Shown: positions 1 to 13,216, counted from the stretch's first letter. The stretch is 64,000 nucleotides of DNA from Myotis daubentonii (GCF_963259705.1 NC_081841.1:87495063-87559062); one strand, 5' to 3'. The notes: a model not told the origin generated them from the letters alone. A program made the numbers and translations.

Positions 1-430
1 GTCAGACAGAAAAAGATAAATACTTTATGATATCACTTATATGCAAAATCTAAACAAAACCCAAACCTCCCAAACTCATAGAAAAAGACATCAGGCTTGT
101 GGTTTACCAGAGGCCTGGGGTAGAGAAAGGAGAAATTGGAGGAAAGTGGTCAAAAGGTATAAACTTCCAGTTATATGATAAATAGTTATTGAGGATATAA
201 TATACAACATGATGGCTATAGTTGGCACTGCTGTATGATATATGGAAAAGTTGTTAAGAGAGTAAATCCTAAGAATTCTCATCACAGGAGGAAATGTTTT
301 TCTTTATTCTTTCTTTTTCTTTTCATTGTATCTCTATGAGAAGATGGATGTTAGTTGAACCTATTGTGGTAATCACTCCACAATATATGTAAATCAACCC
401 ATCATGCTGTATGCCTTAAACTTATATAGG
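1..430 (+). repeat. L1M-type LINE 3' UTR fragment
   Basis: The opening resembles the 3' untranslated region of old mammalian L1: a 'gatatcacttatatg' block, then 'ggtttaccag', then the 'gtggtaatcactccacaatatatg' region split over 366-391, and a run toward 'ccttaaacttatata'. The element enters from outside the window, so its coding part is not visible. Subfamily cannot be settled by eye. Confidence 0.75.
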
Positions 431-727
431 TTTCTATAGTGAACCAAAGAAGGAGCTTTTCAATAACAACTAGGAAAAATAGTTTGAGAGTGGTAGCAAG
501 CACGGCAAAAAGATAAGAAACATTTAGAAAGTAGAATTGCGGGAATTTGCAGAAATGTCTGGAATGACTAAAGTTTCCAACTTTGGCAACGTAATAGATA
601 AGACTGGTTTTCATGGGGACAGGTAGTAAGTGATATGAAGGTTGGTGGGATTTAACACAATGCAGTTGGTTTGGGTCATGTTGAAACTATGATACCTGTG
701 GGACTGCTGCATTGTTTGTGATTTATT

Positions 728-957
728 TATTATTATTATTTTTAATATCTATTTTTATTGATTTTAGAGAGGAAGGGAGAGGGAGAGAGATAGATAGCAA
801 CATCAAAGATGAGAGAGAATCATTGATCGGCTGCCTCCTGCATGTCCCACACTGGGGATTGAGCCCGCAACCCAGGCATGTGCCCTGACTGGGAATCAAA
901 CCATGACCTCCTGGTTCATAGGTTGATGCTCAGCCGGTGAGCCACGCAGGCTGGGCT
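728..957 (-). repeat. Ves-related SINE, diverged
   Basis: Reverse-strand tRNA-derived SINE. The A/T tail and 'attgattttagagaggaagg' lie at the left and the tRNA-like head ('cagccggtgagccacgcagg') at the right. Near-matching target duplications 'gtttgtgatttatt' (714-727) and 'gtttaggatttatt' (958-971) bracket it. The head is more diverged than in the young copies, so this is an older insertion. Confidence 0.9.
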
Positions 958-3887
958 GTTTAGGATTTATTGAAGTAAAACCCAGGTATGGAGACAAAGA
1001 TTTGAGAGACATTAAATCATTGATAGTCATTGAAGGCATAGGTACAGATAAATTTTTCTAAAAGACTGTGTACATAGAAAAAATTATTGACACTGGAATC
1101 TTGGGGAATAATAGTGTTGAGAAGAGAGAGAATGGTATGGAGGGAGATCATCTAAGTGAGAATGAGTAACTCGGATCTTCGGAGGACAGAGCTTTAAGGA
1201 AGGAGTAATTTATCATGAGAAATGCCAAAAGAGCTCAAGTAAGATAAGGAATAAAATAATACTTTGAATTTGAAATTGGCATATGGTATCAGAAACTGGC
1301 AGGAACAAGTTCAGCATAATAGAGGGGGTGAAAACAGAGTGACAGTGTGAAAAAGACGAGGGGTGAAGAATTGGAGAGAATGAGTTTAGACTCTGGGTTC
1401 TGGAGGGAAGGGAAGAGAAGGGTAGCTACAGGAGGAGACAGGGTTGTTTGAATATTGGAACTGACGATTATCATTTTATGTTGAGTAAACCTGCATGTGA
1501 AGAGTGAATATTTGATGACAAAAAGCCCCTGATGTGGGAGGGGAAATGGACTTGGCACAGGTGGCAGGAGTTTCAATTCTGTTGAAACTTTATACAGCTC
1601 CACAACAATAGGGTAACTTATATGTGTCCCTCATCAATTAGTAATCTTCATTTATAACCAATGGGAATTTCAAGAAATGAATAATTTTCACTACACTCTC
1701 AGAAAGAATATCTTTAGTCATGACCCTCATAAAGTCTCCAGAGTCCCTTTCTCCTCTACTCATTCTTCAGATTTTATGACACATTAGAACCTGTTCTCCA
1801 ATAATCCAGCCAAAATTATGCTTAATGTCAGGAATATGGTGATGAACAAAATACAGTGCCAGCTTTTGAGACCCTCTAGTTGCACACAGGGTCTACCTAA
1901 GAGTTACTCTCAAGATCCTTGTGATTGCTGCTGGTGACAGTGATGTAATGGTAATATACTGGTGGTATTATATGACCCTTGGTCCATTTATTCATTTAGT
2001 ATGATTGTGACAAAATAAAGTATCAACTTTTCCTTTGGTTTTAGAAGTTCCATAAAATATCCATGTAGAATTCCTCTTATTAAAAGAATGAAGTAGTATT
2101 ATTAGAGCACAGACCAACCTTTCACTTGAAAAGCGTTTTCAAGATGGTCAGACTTTTGTTGTTGTTTTTTGTTTATTTTACTATTAATTGAGTGCCTTGA
2201 GGACAAGGATCTTCTCTCATACTTTCCTTTACAGATACGCTATCCTGTGAAATGCAGTATTTAGGATTCAGGATACTTGGGTTAAATGAGTAATCAGCCA
2301 TGTAACTTAGAGACCTTAACAGCATCTACACCTTATTTAATAGCACCTAGAAAATGACAATAACACCTGTCCTACTACTTCTTATGTTGTTGTTTTTTAA
2401 ACAATCCAATAAATGAGCAAGTTTTTTTGTTTTGTTTTTTTAAATAACGTACAAGTGTTGTGCAGATGGATTGGGAGGGTCCCTGAAACCTCATGTACTT
2501 TGGTTCCATTCATGCCTAAAGTTTTTCATTTAAGGAAGATAGTAACTTCCCAGTTTTGCCTAAACCAATGGGTTTCATGCTTTGTAACAGAAAGGATTCT
2601 GACGTATGCAGTAGTTTTCTTCAGAATTCAGGTACTTGCATCATCTGTGACTTGGTGTGAAACAGATGAAAGTTGGCAACAAGGCAAAATAAAACTATCA
2701 GGTATAAAATGCCTTCTGGGGAGCAAGCACAGAGGCACTCTCCAGGTGCAAGGGTGGCGTGTGGACTGACACGCGTGATACTGACTGACTGTGGAAGCTG
2801 AGAACAAAACTGTCCCCAGGCCTTGTGTGCGTGTGCTCAAATTGAACCTCTGGGTGCCAGATCTTCTGCCCCCTGGAGGAACACGAATGTGTCCTTATTA
2901 TTGGTAGAAAGACATGCTCCTCACATTATCAAGATTCAAAATTATTATTTAGAAAATAAATACGTGTATCAAATTGTAGGGGTTAGGAATTCTGATTGAT
3001 TTGGGGAGCAGATTAGAAGCTGTAGAGAAAAGAAGTCAGGCTTCCTTGTAGTAAAGTAGCAGCTACAATCTGGTCCATGGTCAGATGAGAAGGAATCATC
3101 CACAAGAGATGGATCTCTTAAGAAACGAAATACCTTTGTTCTCCAGGTTACTCTTTCAGTGGGCATTAATGATTGACCTTACACGTAGAATGATCCGAGT
3201 TATACATCAGCCTGTAATTAAAGTTTTCTTTTGCCCTGTCTTCACTTCTACAACTTAACTTGTATTGCTCAACATTCCCTTCTCCACATTTTTGAGTCCA
3301 GAACTTGGGAATAATATCAGTAGCTTCTGTATTTTGAAAGAGCCTCAATCCTAGATATTAAGTCATTAAGCATTAACATTTTGTTAAGTACCTGGCAAGA
3401 CATACCGACGAAGATGCTTAATGAATAGTGGTAGCATTTGCCAGGAGCTCATTGAGCCCACAGAAAAGCCTTCAGCATTCAGATCTATCAAGTAATATCT
3501 GTCTTAATCAACTTTTCTCACCAATTTTATTTCCTACTTTTGGACAGCTTCATCTCTTTTCATATCACTGATGCAAGAAAAATAAATAGTAACAAAGAAA
3601 ATAAAATTTCCCCACAAACACCTGTTTCTATGGAATTAAATGAAGATTATGCATGAATACGTTAGGACTTGCTGCCTGTCTTCCTTCAGACATGCCTGGT
3701 ATTTTATGCCTTGCCTCGTTCCAAGGCTTATGTAATTGATACTTACTGAGCAGCGACAGGCCTTGGATGGCTGTGTGCTTTATCTGCCTGAGGTTAACAT
3801 CAGGTCCACCTCCGCAAGTGTTGTGTTATATTCAGCAGAGAGTGGGGCTCTTTTGATCGTCTTATCTCATATGAGGAAGTATCATGG
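958..3887. other. Unique AT-rich DNA, no gene recognised
   Basis: No exon, RNA gene or clear repeat was recognised in this 2.9 kb. The open frame at 2413-2769 has no recognisable domain and a low-complexity start, and is treated as chance. Confidence 0.5.
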
Positions 3888-4110
3888 GACTGGTTAAGAG
3901 CAAAGCCTCAGGAATCCCACAGAGCAGGATCCAGACACAAACTCTGCTTTATTCTGACTTTTAACCGGGGCAAGTCACTTTGACCCTTGAGGCCTCAATT
4001 TCTTCACCTGCAAAATGAGGATTACTTGAACTTCCTCATTGCTGTAGGATCAGATGAGTACATCCGGGCAAATAGCTTAGCCCAGAGCTTTCCACAGAAT
4101 AATCCCAGAT
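3888..4110 (+). repeat. MIR SINE
   Basis: Diverged MIR: 'ctggttaagagcaaagcctc' head, core 'ggggcaagtcactttgaccc', then 'tcaatttcttcacctgcaaa' and 'atgaggatta'. This order is diagnostic for MIR in sense orientation. Ancient mammalian tRNA-derived SINE, not expected to be active. Confidence 0.85.
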
Positions 4111-4202
4111 AATCACTGCTCACTATCATTGATGGTTCAGGGGTGGGTGGTACAAAACTCCTATGACTTTTGCAGAATATAATGAAATTTGTCTCTAAGT
4201 TA

Positions 4203-4478
4203 AATCAGTTAACTGGGGGGTAATTTTACCCACATTCCAGTTCCCTTGCCCCTGGGAACATCTGGCAATGTCTGGAGAAATTTTTGGTTTTCCCAGCTCA
4301 TTGGGGTAAGTTGGGGGGCTGCTACTGACATCTAACGGGTAGAGGTAATGGGTTGTTTTGTTTCTAAACATTCCACAATGCACAGGCAACGCCCCCCCCC
4401 CCCCCCCCCCCCGCCCCATCCCTCAGAGGGAAATTACCTGGTTCAAAATGTCAGTAGCGCTAAAGCTGAGAAACCCTG
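4203..4478 (+). mobile_element. MER5A hAT-Charlie MITE
   Basis: Matches the MER5A pattern: 'catctggcaatgtctggaga', 'gctactgacatctaacgggt', 'attccacaatgcacaggcaa', 'caaaatgtcagtagcgctaa', ending 'gctgagaaaccctg'. The 5' terminal repeat is degraded. Non-autonomous relic of hAT-Charlie transposons shared by placental mammals. A long C tract interrupts it near 4392. Confidence 0.9.
4392..4417. repeat. Poly-C / poly-G tract
   Basis: Twenty-one consecutive C, one G, then four C, inside the MER5A at the place where the family has a short C run. The complementary strand is a long G run with potential to form a G-quadruplex. Tract length is prone to sequencing and assembly error. Confidence 0.9.
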
Positions 4479-5736
4479 AAGTAAATGGAAGGGAATCCTT
4501 CCATAGATGAGTCATGAATATATTCAAATCAAGAAACCAGCCTATCAGCAGCTATTTGTTGCCCTTCTGTTCCAGGTCTAAGATCTTTAGTTTATGTGGC
4601 ATCTTTACATATATTAAACCATTCATTCTGACAAAAATCTTTACAAAGCAAGCTGGACTGCATTAACCAGTACCCCCTCCCCTTTCTCTTCTTTCTTTTG
4701 TAAATGTGGAGAGAGGTTGACTTTCTCACAAAAACACAGATGGTAATTAAACCCAGATGTTGAAGTCCCAAATACAGTGCTTCCTCCACTCTCCCAGGCC
4801 CAGCATTGCATTTCTGTGGGATTACAGGAGACATTTTAGACATGGTTCCTCCCCTAAGATTCTTAGTCAACTGTTAAGAGATTTACACATAACACTTATT
4901 GATACCTGTTGAGGCTATAATAAAGGCACATCCCCTCTCCCATCCCCAGCCTTTCAGTGTTGGAGAATATTGCAAGGCAACTAACTGGAAACCGGAGTGC
5001 TCTCTTTCTTCCCAATCTCAGAGGGCTCATTCGCAACATAAGTGTAGTAACTTGTCTGCAAAACAAGAGTGCTACCCTTCTTTACAATCTGTACTGTCAT
5101 AGCATATGCCATCATGTTCCCTTTCCCCCACCAGCCCTCCTACAGAGCCCAGATGGTGCCTGGCCTGATCTTGTAAACTTCAGATTGCCTCCATTTCTTT
5201 TTCATCCCTGTCCTCTTCTGAGAACCGAGGGTGAGGAGCTGAGGTTTACTGATGATAGCATGTCTAACTTGACGCCCAGGTGTTATCATATTCCAAAATG
5301 CAACCAGTTTTGACATGTTAACTCTGTTCTTCTCAGCTCAGAGGCTAACCCTGTGTCAGCACGTACAGATTATTTCATGAAGTTTTGGGAAGTGCTGATT
5401 TTGAATTCAGATTTTATATAAACGTTACAAAAATTTTAGAAAAATAATAGACATGTGATGCCTAGTCATTGCCTAGCTGCCTGATACCTCCAAAGAACAA
5501 TGTACCTTCATCTTTTTGCACATGCTGTGTTTACTAGTATGTTGTCAAATAAGCTTGAGATTGTTTTGACAAATGAGTAAAACTGATCCCAGCTAACACT
5601 CAGTCATGAGGAAGTTTTAATAACTAACCCATTAAAAAAACACCCCAGCACCAGGTAATACTTACTGCAAAGGAAATAAATAATTCATGATTAGTTTCAT
5701 GCTTATTTATTATCAAAAAGTTACCAAAAGACTTTA
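4479..5736. other. Unique DNA, no gene recognised
   Basis: No repeat or coding signal recognised. The overlapping frames at 4899-5313 have no domain. Confidence 0.5.
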
Positions 5737-5965
5737 TTATTATTATCATTTTTAAATATTTTTTTTATTGATTTCAGAGAGGAAGGGAGAGGAAAAGAGA
5801 TAGAAATATCAATGATGAGAGGGAATCATTGATTGGCTGCCTCCTGCACACCCCCTACTGGGGACTGAGCCCACAACCCAAGCATGTGCCCTTGACCGGA
5901 ATCAAACCTGGGACCCTTCAGTCAGCAGGCAGACCCTCTATCCACTGAGCCAAACTGGCTAGAGC
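5737..5965 (-). repeat. Ves SINE
   Basis: Reverse-strand copy with 'ttattgatttcagagaggaa', a body ending 'ccactgagccaaactggcta' and B-box remnant 'ggaatcaaacc'. Target duplications 'ccaaaagactttt' flank it (5724-5736 and 5966-5978, one base differing), giving exact boundaries. Confidence 0.95.
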
Positions 5966-5978
5966 CCAAAAGACTTTT

Positions 5979-6554
5979 AGAGATCTGTTTTCATGAGGAG
6001 TTCTTTGATGATAATAATAAAATTTGCCCTGGCATTTCTTATTCAAAGATGAGTAACCATTACCAATGCAAACGTTAGTAAATATTATATCAGTATACAA
6101 CATTTCAACAAATAATATAAAGTTGAAAACTATTTGTATCCCAAATAAGAGGTTTTTGTTAGTCTGCTCCCATGTTTATTGTACTTTGAAAAATGATGAA
6201 AGTCATTGAAAGTTCATTAGTGCTTCACAGATAAATACGTACTTGCAAAGATATGCACCCCCATGCTGGCTTTCCTCCTGCCTAAGGACATGAAGAGAAG
6301 TGAAGTGAAAAACACAATCCTTCTTGATTTATTTTCGCTTGGGTGGCTTTGGGAGTTACTCAAAACTTATGTGCTCCATAAAAGACAGAACTGAAAGTGT
6401 ACAAGATGCAACTCAAGCAGAAACTACCAACTAGAAATATTTTCCAGAGTCTGTCCTTTCCCCACATGGTGGGTGGTGAAGTCACCCTCAGAGCTGATCA
6501 TATGAAGACAGGCTAAGTGAAGGCAATGCAGGAAGGATGCATGTGCTGCCTTCC
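5979..6554. other. Unique DNA, no gene recognised
   Basis: No feature recognised between the Ves SINE and the L2 fragments. Confidence 0.45.
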
Positions 6555-6700
6555 TGGGAGGGCCCTTCCTTACTTGTATGTCATTCCCCTGCTCAGAGCT
6601 CGTCTAGAGCTTCTATTGCTTTAAAGACTTTAATTCTTAACGTGTCATGCAGAGATCTTTCCAGATCTGGTCTCTGACTAGTTCCCCATTCTCAACTGAC
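6555..6700 (+). repeat. L2 LINE fragment (sense)
   Basis: 'cccctgctcagagctcgtct', 'ttgctttaaagactttaatt' and 'cagatctggtctctgactag' follow the order of a coding-strand segment of L2 that normally reads like 'aaactccttagcatggc...gatctggcccctgcc'. Old and too diverged for a reading frame. Confidence 0.5.
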
Positions 6701-6739
6701 ACAGTCAAACAGGCAGGTGTGTGCAGGACCTGCCAGCAG

Positions 6740-7000
6740 TTGATTCATCGCATATTTGTGGAGTGCCCACTCTGTCCCAGGCATAGAGATCAGCAAAGCT
6801 TGCCACTCACTGTTAGAACATGAAGAGGGAAGCAGGGGATGGAGGGCAACAGAACTGGCAGGGCTGTTGGGACCAGTTATGGAGGCTTTATAACTGTAAG
6901 GAACTTGAACTTCATTTCATTGGTGAGAGGGAGTTCCTGAAACATTAACATTAATTTTATAGAAGGAATTATTTTGGAAGGACTTAGTGTTTACAGTTGT
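6740..7000 (-). repeat. L2 LINE 3' fragment
   Basis: 'gttgattcatcgcatatttg' followed by 'gtggagtgcccactctgtcc' and 'caggcatagagatcagcaaa' is the reverse of an L2 3' end. The following 'ggaacttgaacttcatttca' fits the adjacent L2 segment. Boundaries are approximate. Confidence 0.6.
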
Positions 7001-7214
7001 AAAAAGGCTGCCGTTTAGCACTTGTTTTAAAAAATGGCATGCCAACATAAAGTAATAAAATAATTTTCCTTGATGACCTCTTTTTGGGTATCAATTTAGT
7101 CACTGAACAATGTAGATTGAGAAGAGCCAGGCACAGCAACATGTACTCATGATATAGTATAGAACAAGCCATTTTGATTCCTTCCCAAAGGAGCATGCAA
7201 TCAAATGGAAGACA

Positions 7215-7560
7215 AATAAATGGAAAATTGACAAATTATGGTTGGTATAAAGAAGTCACAAACAAGATTTTGAAGTAGAAAGTATGAAAATAAGAAGGAG
7301 GTTCACACTTTTGATAAATTCTGGGGGAAGCCTGACGGAAGAGGTGATCTATAAGCTGAGTCTCAAGAGAGAAGTAGTACCCATTCAAAGAGAGGAAAGA
7401 GAGGCATTCCAGGAAAGGGAGCAGCAGGGAGGATTAGATATGGCTGTGGAGCTGAGAGATCAATATGGCTGGATTCTGTAAGGTGAGGAGGAGTAGAGCA
7501 TGAAATGAAATTGCAAAGACAAAAGCCAAAACATGCAAGAAGCGGTAAAGTCTGCTAAAA
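7215..7560 (-). repeat. L2 LINE fragment
   Basis: Antisense L2 pattern: 'ggggaagcctgacggaagag', 'gtgatctataagctgagtct', 'gaggcattccaggaaaggga', 'gatatggctgtggagctgag'. An open frame at 7284-7481 lies within it but is on the non-coding strand of the LINE, so it is not a gene. Confidence 0.65.
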
Positions 7561-7646
7561 AGTTTAGATGTTATTCTCACATTTCTCTTTGAGGACAGGC
7601 TGCAGTATATTACTTACATGGTTACATAGATCTTTTTACATGAATA

Positions 7647-7649
<3 letters not shown>

Positions 7650-7707
<58 letters not shown>
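7650..7707. repeat. (TA)n microsatellite
   Basis: About 29 uninterrupted TA units. Likely polymorphic and a potential site of DNA unwinding or cruciform formation. Confidence 0.98.
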
Positions 7708-7711
<4 letters not shown>

Positions 7712-10112
7712 GGGGGAGGTAATAAATCCTAAAAGTATTTAAAAGAGATTGAGAATGATTATAATGAATTCTTCTGTAAAAAACAGTCTAAATGTCTTAA
7801 AATGAGCTGTTTTATCTTTAGACTGATTGGACCCCCCAAAATTGCTATTTTAATTATTCGTCTAGGAAAAACTAACATCTTAACCTACCAGCTAGTCCTT
7901 AGTCACTGAGACTATAAAAGAGGGGATTTTGACTTCCAAAAGGGAATTTCTGAGAAGGTTTTGGTAAAGTAATCTGAAAATTATATCTTTCTCCTGGAAG
8001 CTAGCGATTACTTTTACCCGTCAGTGTATGTCATACTTAACAGAGAAAACAATTCAGTGGGCCTGTATCCTAGTCAGGGAGGCTGATATCATTTACAGCA
8101 CAGCCTCTTAGATGAGGTTTCATTCCCGTTGCTGCAGGAGGATGCTAGGTCTCATGAAGCAGCCTGGGCCATTGTGATTTGACCGTGCTAGGGCTCTAAA
8201 CACTGGTGGCGGGTAGACTGTAGATTTCAAAGGATGATGAGAAAAATCTGTACAAATATTATTTTTTAAAATATCAACCCCCCTCCCCCCCCCATTAAAA
8301 GTATTGGCTGCCTTATCTATTAACTCGAAAACACAATGTAATGATTCTTATATTAAATAGTAATTGGAACAAGAGCTAAGTTTGTTTAAAAGCTAACAGG
8401 CTGCTTAGACAAATTAAATACTCATTTACCTACATCTGGAGTATGTTTATTATAGAGTGAAAAAGAGCAATGACTTCAGCTTATCACTAGGAGCTGAATA
8501 AAAATTACCTGCCATCAGATTTAAAGCTGTGTTAGTGTTCAGCTAAATTTACAACTAAGCTATTAAATCATATGAAAAATGATAACATCTTTGATATTCT
8601 TTTATTCCAAACTTTCTCATAGGATTTTTTATTTTTCTTTGTTATAAAAAATGATCTTATACCGAGAAAACTTTATTCCATTGTCATTTCCCTATTAATG
8701 AGATTCTGGTTTAATAACATAGTGAAATTATAATAAAGAGTGGCATTATTACAAGCTATCCTGTATGTGAGTTATATAATATGTTGAGAAGATCCCTACA
8801 AAGCCATACTTATCTAATTATAATGAGGCCAACTCCTTGAAGAACACATGTTTGTGTCTCATATAACTAATTAATGAAGACTGAAATAATTGATGGTGAA
8901 TGTAACAGAGTATACTAGTAGATACTGAAGTTTATCTCCTTTTTCACCATTGGTTCTTTATCTGTGGTACTAATATTAATTGAGTAATTTGACAAAACAA
9001 TAGCTTTGCTTGCTTTCTGTCCAAATGATACAACATTCCTATGGAACACACTGTATAAGTGAGATTAAACACCTAAAAATAAATTATTATGAATGGGGAT
9101 TACTGTAGAGAATTAAAATTAATATCAGTCAGTTTTTAGTCATTTTCTTGAGTTTCCAGATCATAGTTACCTGTTTTCATGGTAAGAAAGTAGTCAAAAA
9201 TTCCAAACTCAGTTTATTCATATTTAAATGATTAGAGATTTCACTTTCATTAAACATGATACATAAGGTCTGCACTGATTGATCCTTCCAGAAATAAGAC
9301 AATCTTCATTTCCATGATTTGAATAAATTCTAAATAAATTCTAAAACCTCCCTTCTGTAGTGACACAATAACATCAGTTGGTCAGCCAAACTTGTATCTA
9401 TGAAAGTACAATGTTAGATGACTGGATTTTTAATAAAATTGAGTATAGGAGATAAAGCTAGAAATAAAATATATATGTATATATAAAGGAGTTTCATGAG
9501 TTATGGACTACCTACAGTAAATAATAAAACTGCGTTAGCTGAGAGGCGAAACAGAACAGAGATCCCTTAGCTATAAAAAAGTTTTATATGACATTACATT
9601 TTATGTTTGCAAAGCAGTGAGAGATAAATGATGCCAGTACGAGCATCTAGATCCCACATGGAACCGTATGCTGGACAAGGTGTTTTTTTTTTTGTTTTTT
9701 GTTTTTTTAAATCAAATGAGCCTTTTATCCTGCACATTTTTGTTTCCTTTCCAATCTAATCTTGGGATTTCTTTCCAAATGTTTAACTAATTGAGTCAAA
9801 ACACTTTTAGCAAAGATACAACACGGTTACTAGAAAATCTAAGTATCTTTCCTCAAATAGTTACATATATGTTAAGGTCTTACATCTTTTAATTATTATG
9901 TGTTAGCTTGTGTTTTCCAAATTTTCCCAATCTTTTGGAATACTCTTATTGTATTTATGCAGATCTTTTCCCCAAAAGGTCTTCTGCAATCCTTTGCAGT
10001 GTGCCACTTTGTTGGAAAGTAATAGAAATGTACCTCTTTTTCATTTTGAGCTACTGTGTTTTTCTTTTTCAGGAAAATAGAACAGGCTGTAGGTGATATT
10101 AATCTTCTTGGT
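7708..10112. other. Unique AT-rich DNA, possible conserved non-coding sequence
   Basis: No repeat or exon recognised in 2.4 kb. The part at about 8330-8640 is AT-rich, free of recognised transposons and rich in homeodomain-type TAAT/ATTA cores, the look of vertebrate conserved non-coding elements. Conservation itself cannot be seen from one sequence. Confidence 0.4.
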
Positions 10113-10170
10113 CTCTTCTTCTTCTTCTTCTTCTTCTTCTTCTTCTTCTTCTTCTTCTTCTTCTTCTTCT
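10113..10170. repeat. (CTT)n / (GAA)n microsatellite
   Basis: About 19 trinucleotide units, read as TTC on the plus strand and GAA on the minus strand. The poly-lysine reverse frame across it is an artefact. Long pure GAA/TTC tracts can form triplexes. Confidence 0.97.
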
Positions 10171-12749
10171 GATGGGTGAAGAGAGAGCTATGCAAATTTC
10201 TGTATCTTCCTTTTGTTTACAGTACAAAGATAATGGATTACTTTTTCCAAAGTGTCTGAATTCAACTTTTCAAAAGTGACAGAAAAGGAGTCAAGAGAGT
10301 TTTGCATCAGTCATTTATTGAAATGTATATCAGAGCATCAATACCTACTTTGGTGAAATAAAGACCTAAATTCATCTCTTAAATTCTTATGAGAGTGACT
10401 GTGGTATTGGAGAAGACAGTTGCTGCTAAACACTCAATGTTCAAACAGAAATATTTTAACAGTAGTTGTTAGGAAGAAATGAAAAACTTGAATGGCACAT
10501 AGTTCTTACAAGGAAACTAGTTTGTAAGCAATGTAGCTTTTTAACTTAAGTTTTCAAGTTTTAATAAAAAATTTAGTAAGAAAATTGCAAAGTCACAAAA
10601 TGTACTTTTTTTTCATAGTGAAAAAGGTAAAAAAAAACCACAAAAAATAAAGCAGCACTAAAAATTTGACTTACTTCACAATCTGAAACTTAGATAACAA
10701 GCTTCATGAACTTTTGATTCTTTGTTGTTCTCAAATAAACCCCAAATTAATTACTAGGTAATTAAAAAATTCACACATTTATGTTGAGTATGAATTATAG
10801 AAGATTTCTAGAACTAAGCAAGATGAACACAAGTTCTGTGTATAATGTCATGGTAGGTAAACTGCCTGTTAATTTTTTTTTCCCCCAGATCAGTTTACAT
10901 AGTGTAACTATAGCTTTGTTTTATCTACCTTTAAACTCAATTCACCCAACAGAAAAGGATCTGAACTGGTAACACAGTCTAGATAACAGATAAGATAGTG
11001 TCACGTGGTACAAATGGAAGCTTCATTCTCTTTTTTTAAAGAAACCTCTTAAGACAGGCACTTGTCTCAAAGACATTTTTTGCACATCACAGCCAAAGGT
11101 ACAGTTTATGACCCACTGATGAGAAAAGTAAATTATTTCAACTGAGAGATATTTTCTCCTATAGGATAAAGACAATTTTATTCATGGACAAAATGCCCTG
11201 TGGAGGAGATCTTATAATTACATCACCCATTATCATAATCATCAAATGCATACATCTAAGTTCATTCAATGGAAGATGGGACCTCATGGACATCTGTTAC
11301 AGTGTCGTGGTAAGAAGATAATGCTTTGTGTCTACAGTCTAAGTGCTTTAGAAGCAGTAAGCTTCCCAGTACCTTTGTGAACTAGGTAAGCAATTTTCTT
11401 CTTCCTGCTTTCCCTTTATGCCTCAGTATATCCACAGTAAGGCTCCTGCTGCTGATTACCATTGACTATGTAATGATGATTATGAACTTCAAATGTCTAA
11501 TTAAATTTCTTCAGGAGGAACCATATCTAATTCTGTATTTTGCGTAATGTCTTAATGAGGAAAAAGACCAATTCTCGTCTTCATATTCCTTTCATTGCGT
11601 CTTAAAGTGACCTCATTCACAAAGCAAACGCTGAGGCAAAGGCAGCTTTTAGCATGCGCACATGACAGGACGGTTTCCAGGTGCTCTGATGGCCTGCTGC
11701 TGAAAGTGGGGGAGAGGAAGCACTTTCAATACAAGAGGTCAGCTCAGGTGGCTTTGCCCTGGCACTCTCTTTATATTGCCAGTCTCTGGGCTTAGGACCT
11801 AGGGAGGAGCTGGGAGCTGGCAAGAACCAATGGGCATGTAGACATGATGGTTCTGTAACGGTATGTTCAGAGAGGCTCAGCTATACGAAGTGAAGATGTT
11901 GCAGGGTGCCAAAAGAATACTTTCTTTAGATGAATAAGCAGGTGGTAAGGTTTTTGAGCTCAAGGGGCGAGTTGAATTCACAGACCTAGTGTAATTTTGT
12001 GCAGTATTGTACAACTCTGAGATGCGGAGCCAATTTGGCTTCATGGAAAACATCTGGATAACTACATTATCTCATGGCTTGACTGAGTGGACTTGGCATT
12101 TCAACATATTTATACATATAGTGTAACTGTTAGCTAAATGAAAATTTGATTCCATTGGAATATTTGTAGATACTAACTGTGATACCTCTGCAAAAATCAC
12201 TATTGCTGAGTTACACTTTACAGTTGTCTTATTGACTTTCATAGAGGCCTGGACCAGAAGCCAGGCAGATAACTTCACTTATTTTTTTGTCGTGAAAGTG
12301 CTTTTTAACTCTGATGTTGTTGATTATGTTTTCTTCATAAATCCTATGTATTACATTCATTTTAAAGTTTGGTACCAGAAACAAATGTTTTGATACAAGA
12401 ATTATGCAGCCCATCATATTTGCTTTGTTGCTTTGGCTCTCAGGAAGCTCAAAGATAAATAATGATAGTAATGATGCAGTCTTTACATAATGAAGTAATT
12501 TGTTTTACCATTTAAATAAAAGTAGTCAAATCAGGCACAACTTAACATTTGGGTCATGGAAGCTATTGTGCTCACTTAATGGACATATTGATTGGACTAC
12601 CCATATGCTGGTAAGACAAAATTTGTTTTGATTCTGAGAAATTGGCTGGCAAATCTTTCAGTATTAATATGACTAACCCTTACTTGAAGAAAAATGTAAT
12701 GACAAAAAGAATGAAAGTAGAGTCCTCTTGTCATTAATAGAAGACAACA
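10171..12749. other. Unique AT-rich DNA, no gene recognised
   Basis: No gene or young transposon recognised. Short poly-T/poly-A tracts only. Confidence 0.5.
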
Positions 12750-12955
12750 CGGTATCCGCTGGTGAAAAGACCCTGGATTCCGAGTCAGGCTGACTTAGAT
12801 TTGAATTATAGTTCTTCCACTTTTATTTGTATGATTTGGGGTGTATTTCTGTCATTTTTTGAGTTGCAGTATTTTATTTGTGGAATATGTGAGGTTCTTA
12901 AAATGGTGCCTAGCACACAATAAATATTGAATAAATATTAATTGCTATTATTCAT
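12750..12955 (+). repeat. MIR SINE
   Basis: 'gtgaaaagaccctggattcc', 'gagtcaggctgacttagatt', then 3' part 'aaaatggtgcctagcacaca' and 'ataaatattgaataaatatt' follow MIR order in sense orientation. The middle is degraded. Confidence 0.75.
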
Positions 12956-13216
12956 AATAATGATAATTATTGATTAAAGCTTAGACTAGATAATACTGGT
13001 TAAAACTTGAAAGTAGATGCTTCTAGATGATTCTGTAAGAGATACAAAAGAAATATTAATAAAATAATGAATAGTTTCTATTTGAATGTAGAGGTTTTAT
13101 AAATATTTCATTATTTATAAAATTATATTAAAAAACTTAATAGTTTTTTCTTTTACTTGTGTAATATGGAAGTCTAAAATATGTGTAGAATTTTACTCAA
13201 TGTCTCATAAATTTTT

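Noticed and set aside
7650..7707. (TA)n as the loop of another foldback MITE
   Set aside because: Flanks on the two sides do not pair, unlike the tract at 57195.
9896..10195. Reverse frame with a long lysine run
   Set aside because: Produced by the CTT microsatellite.
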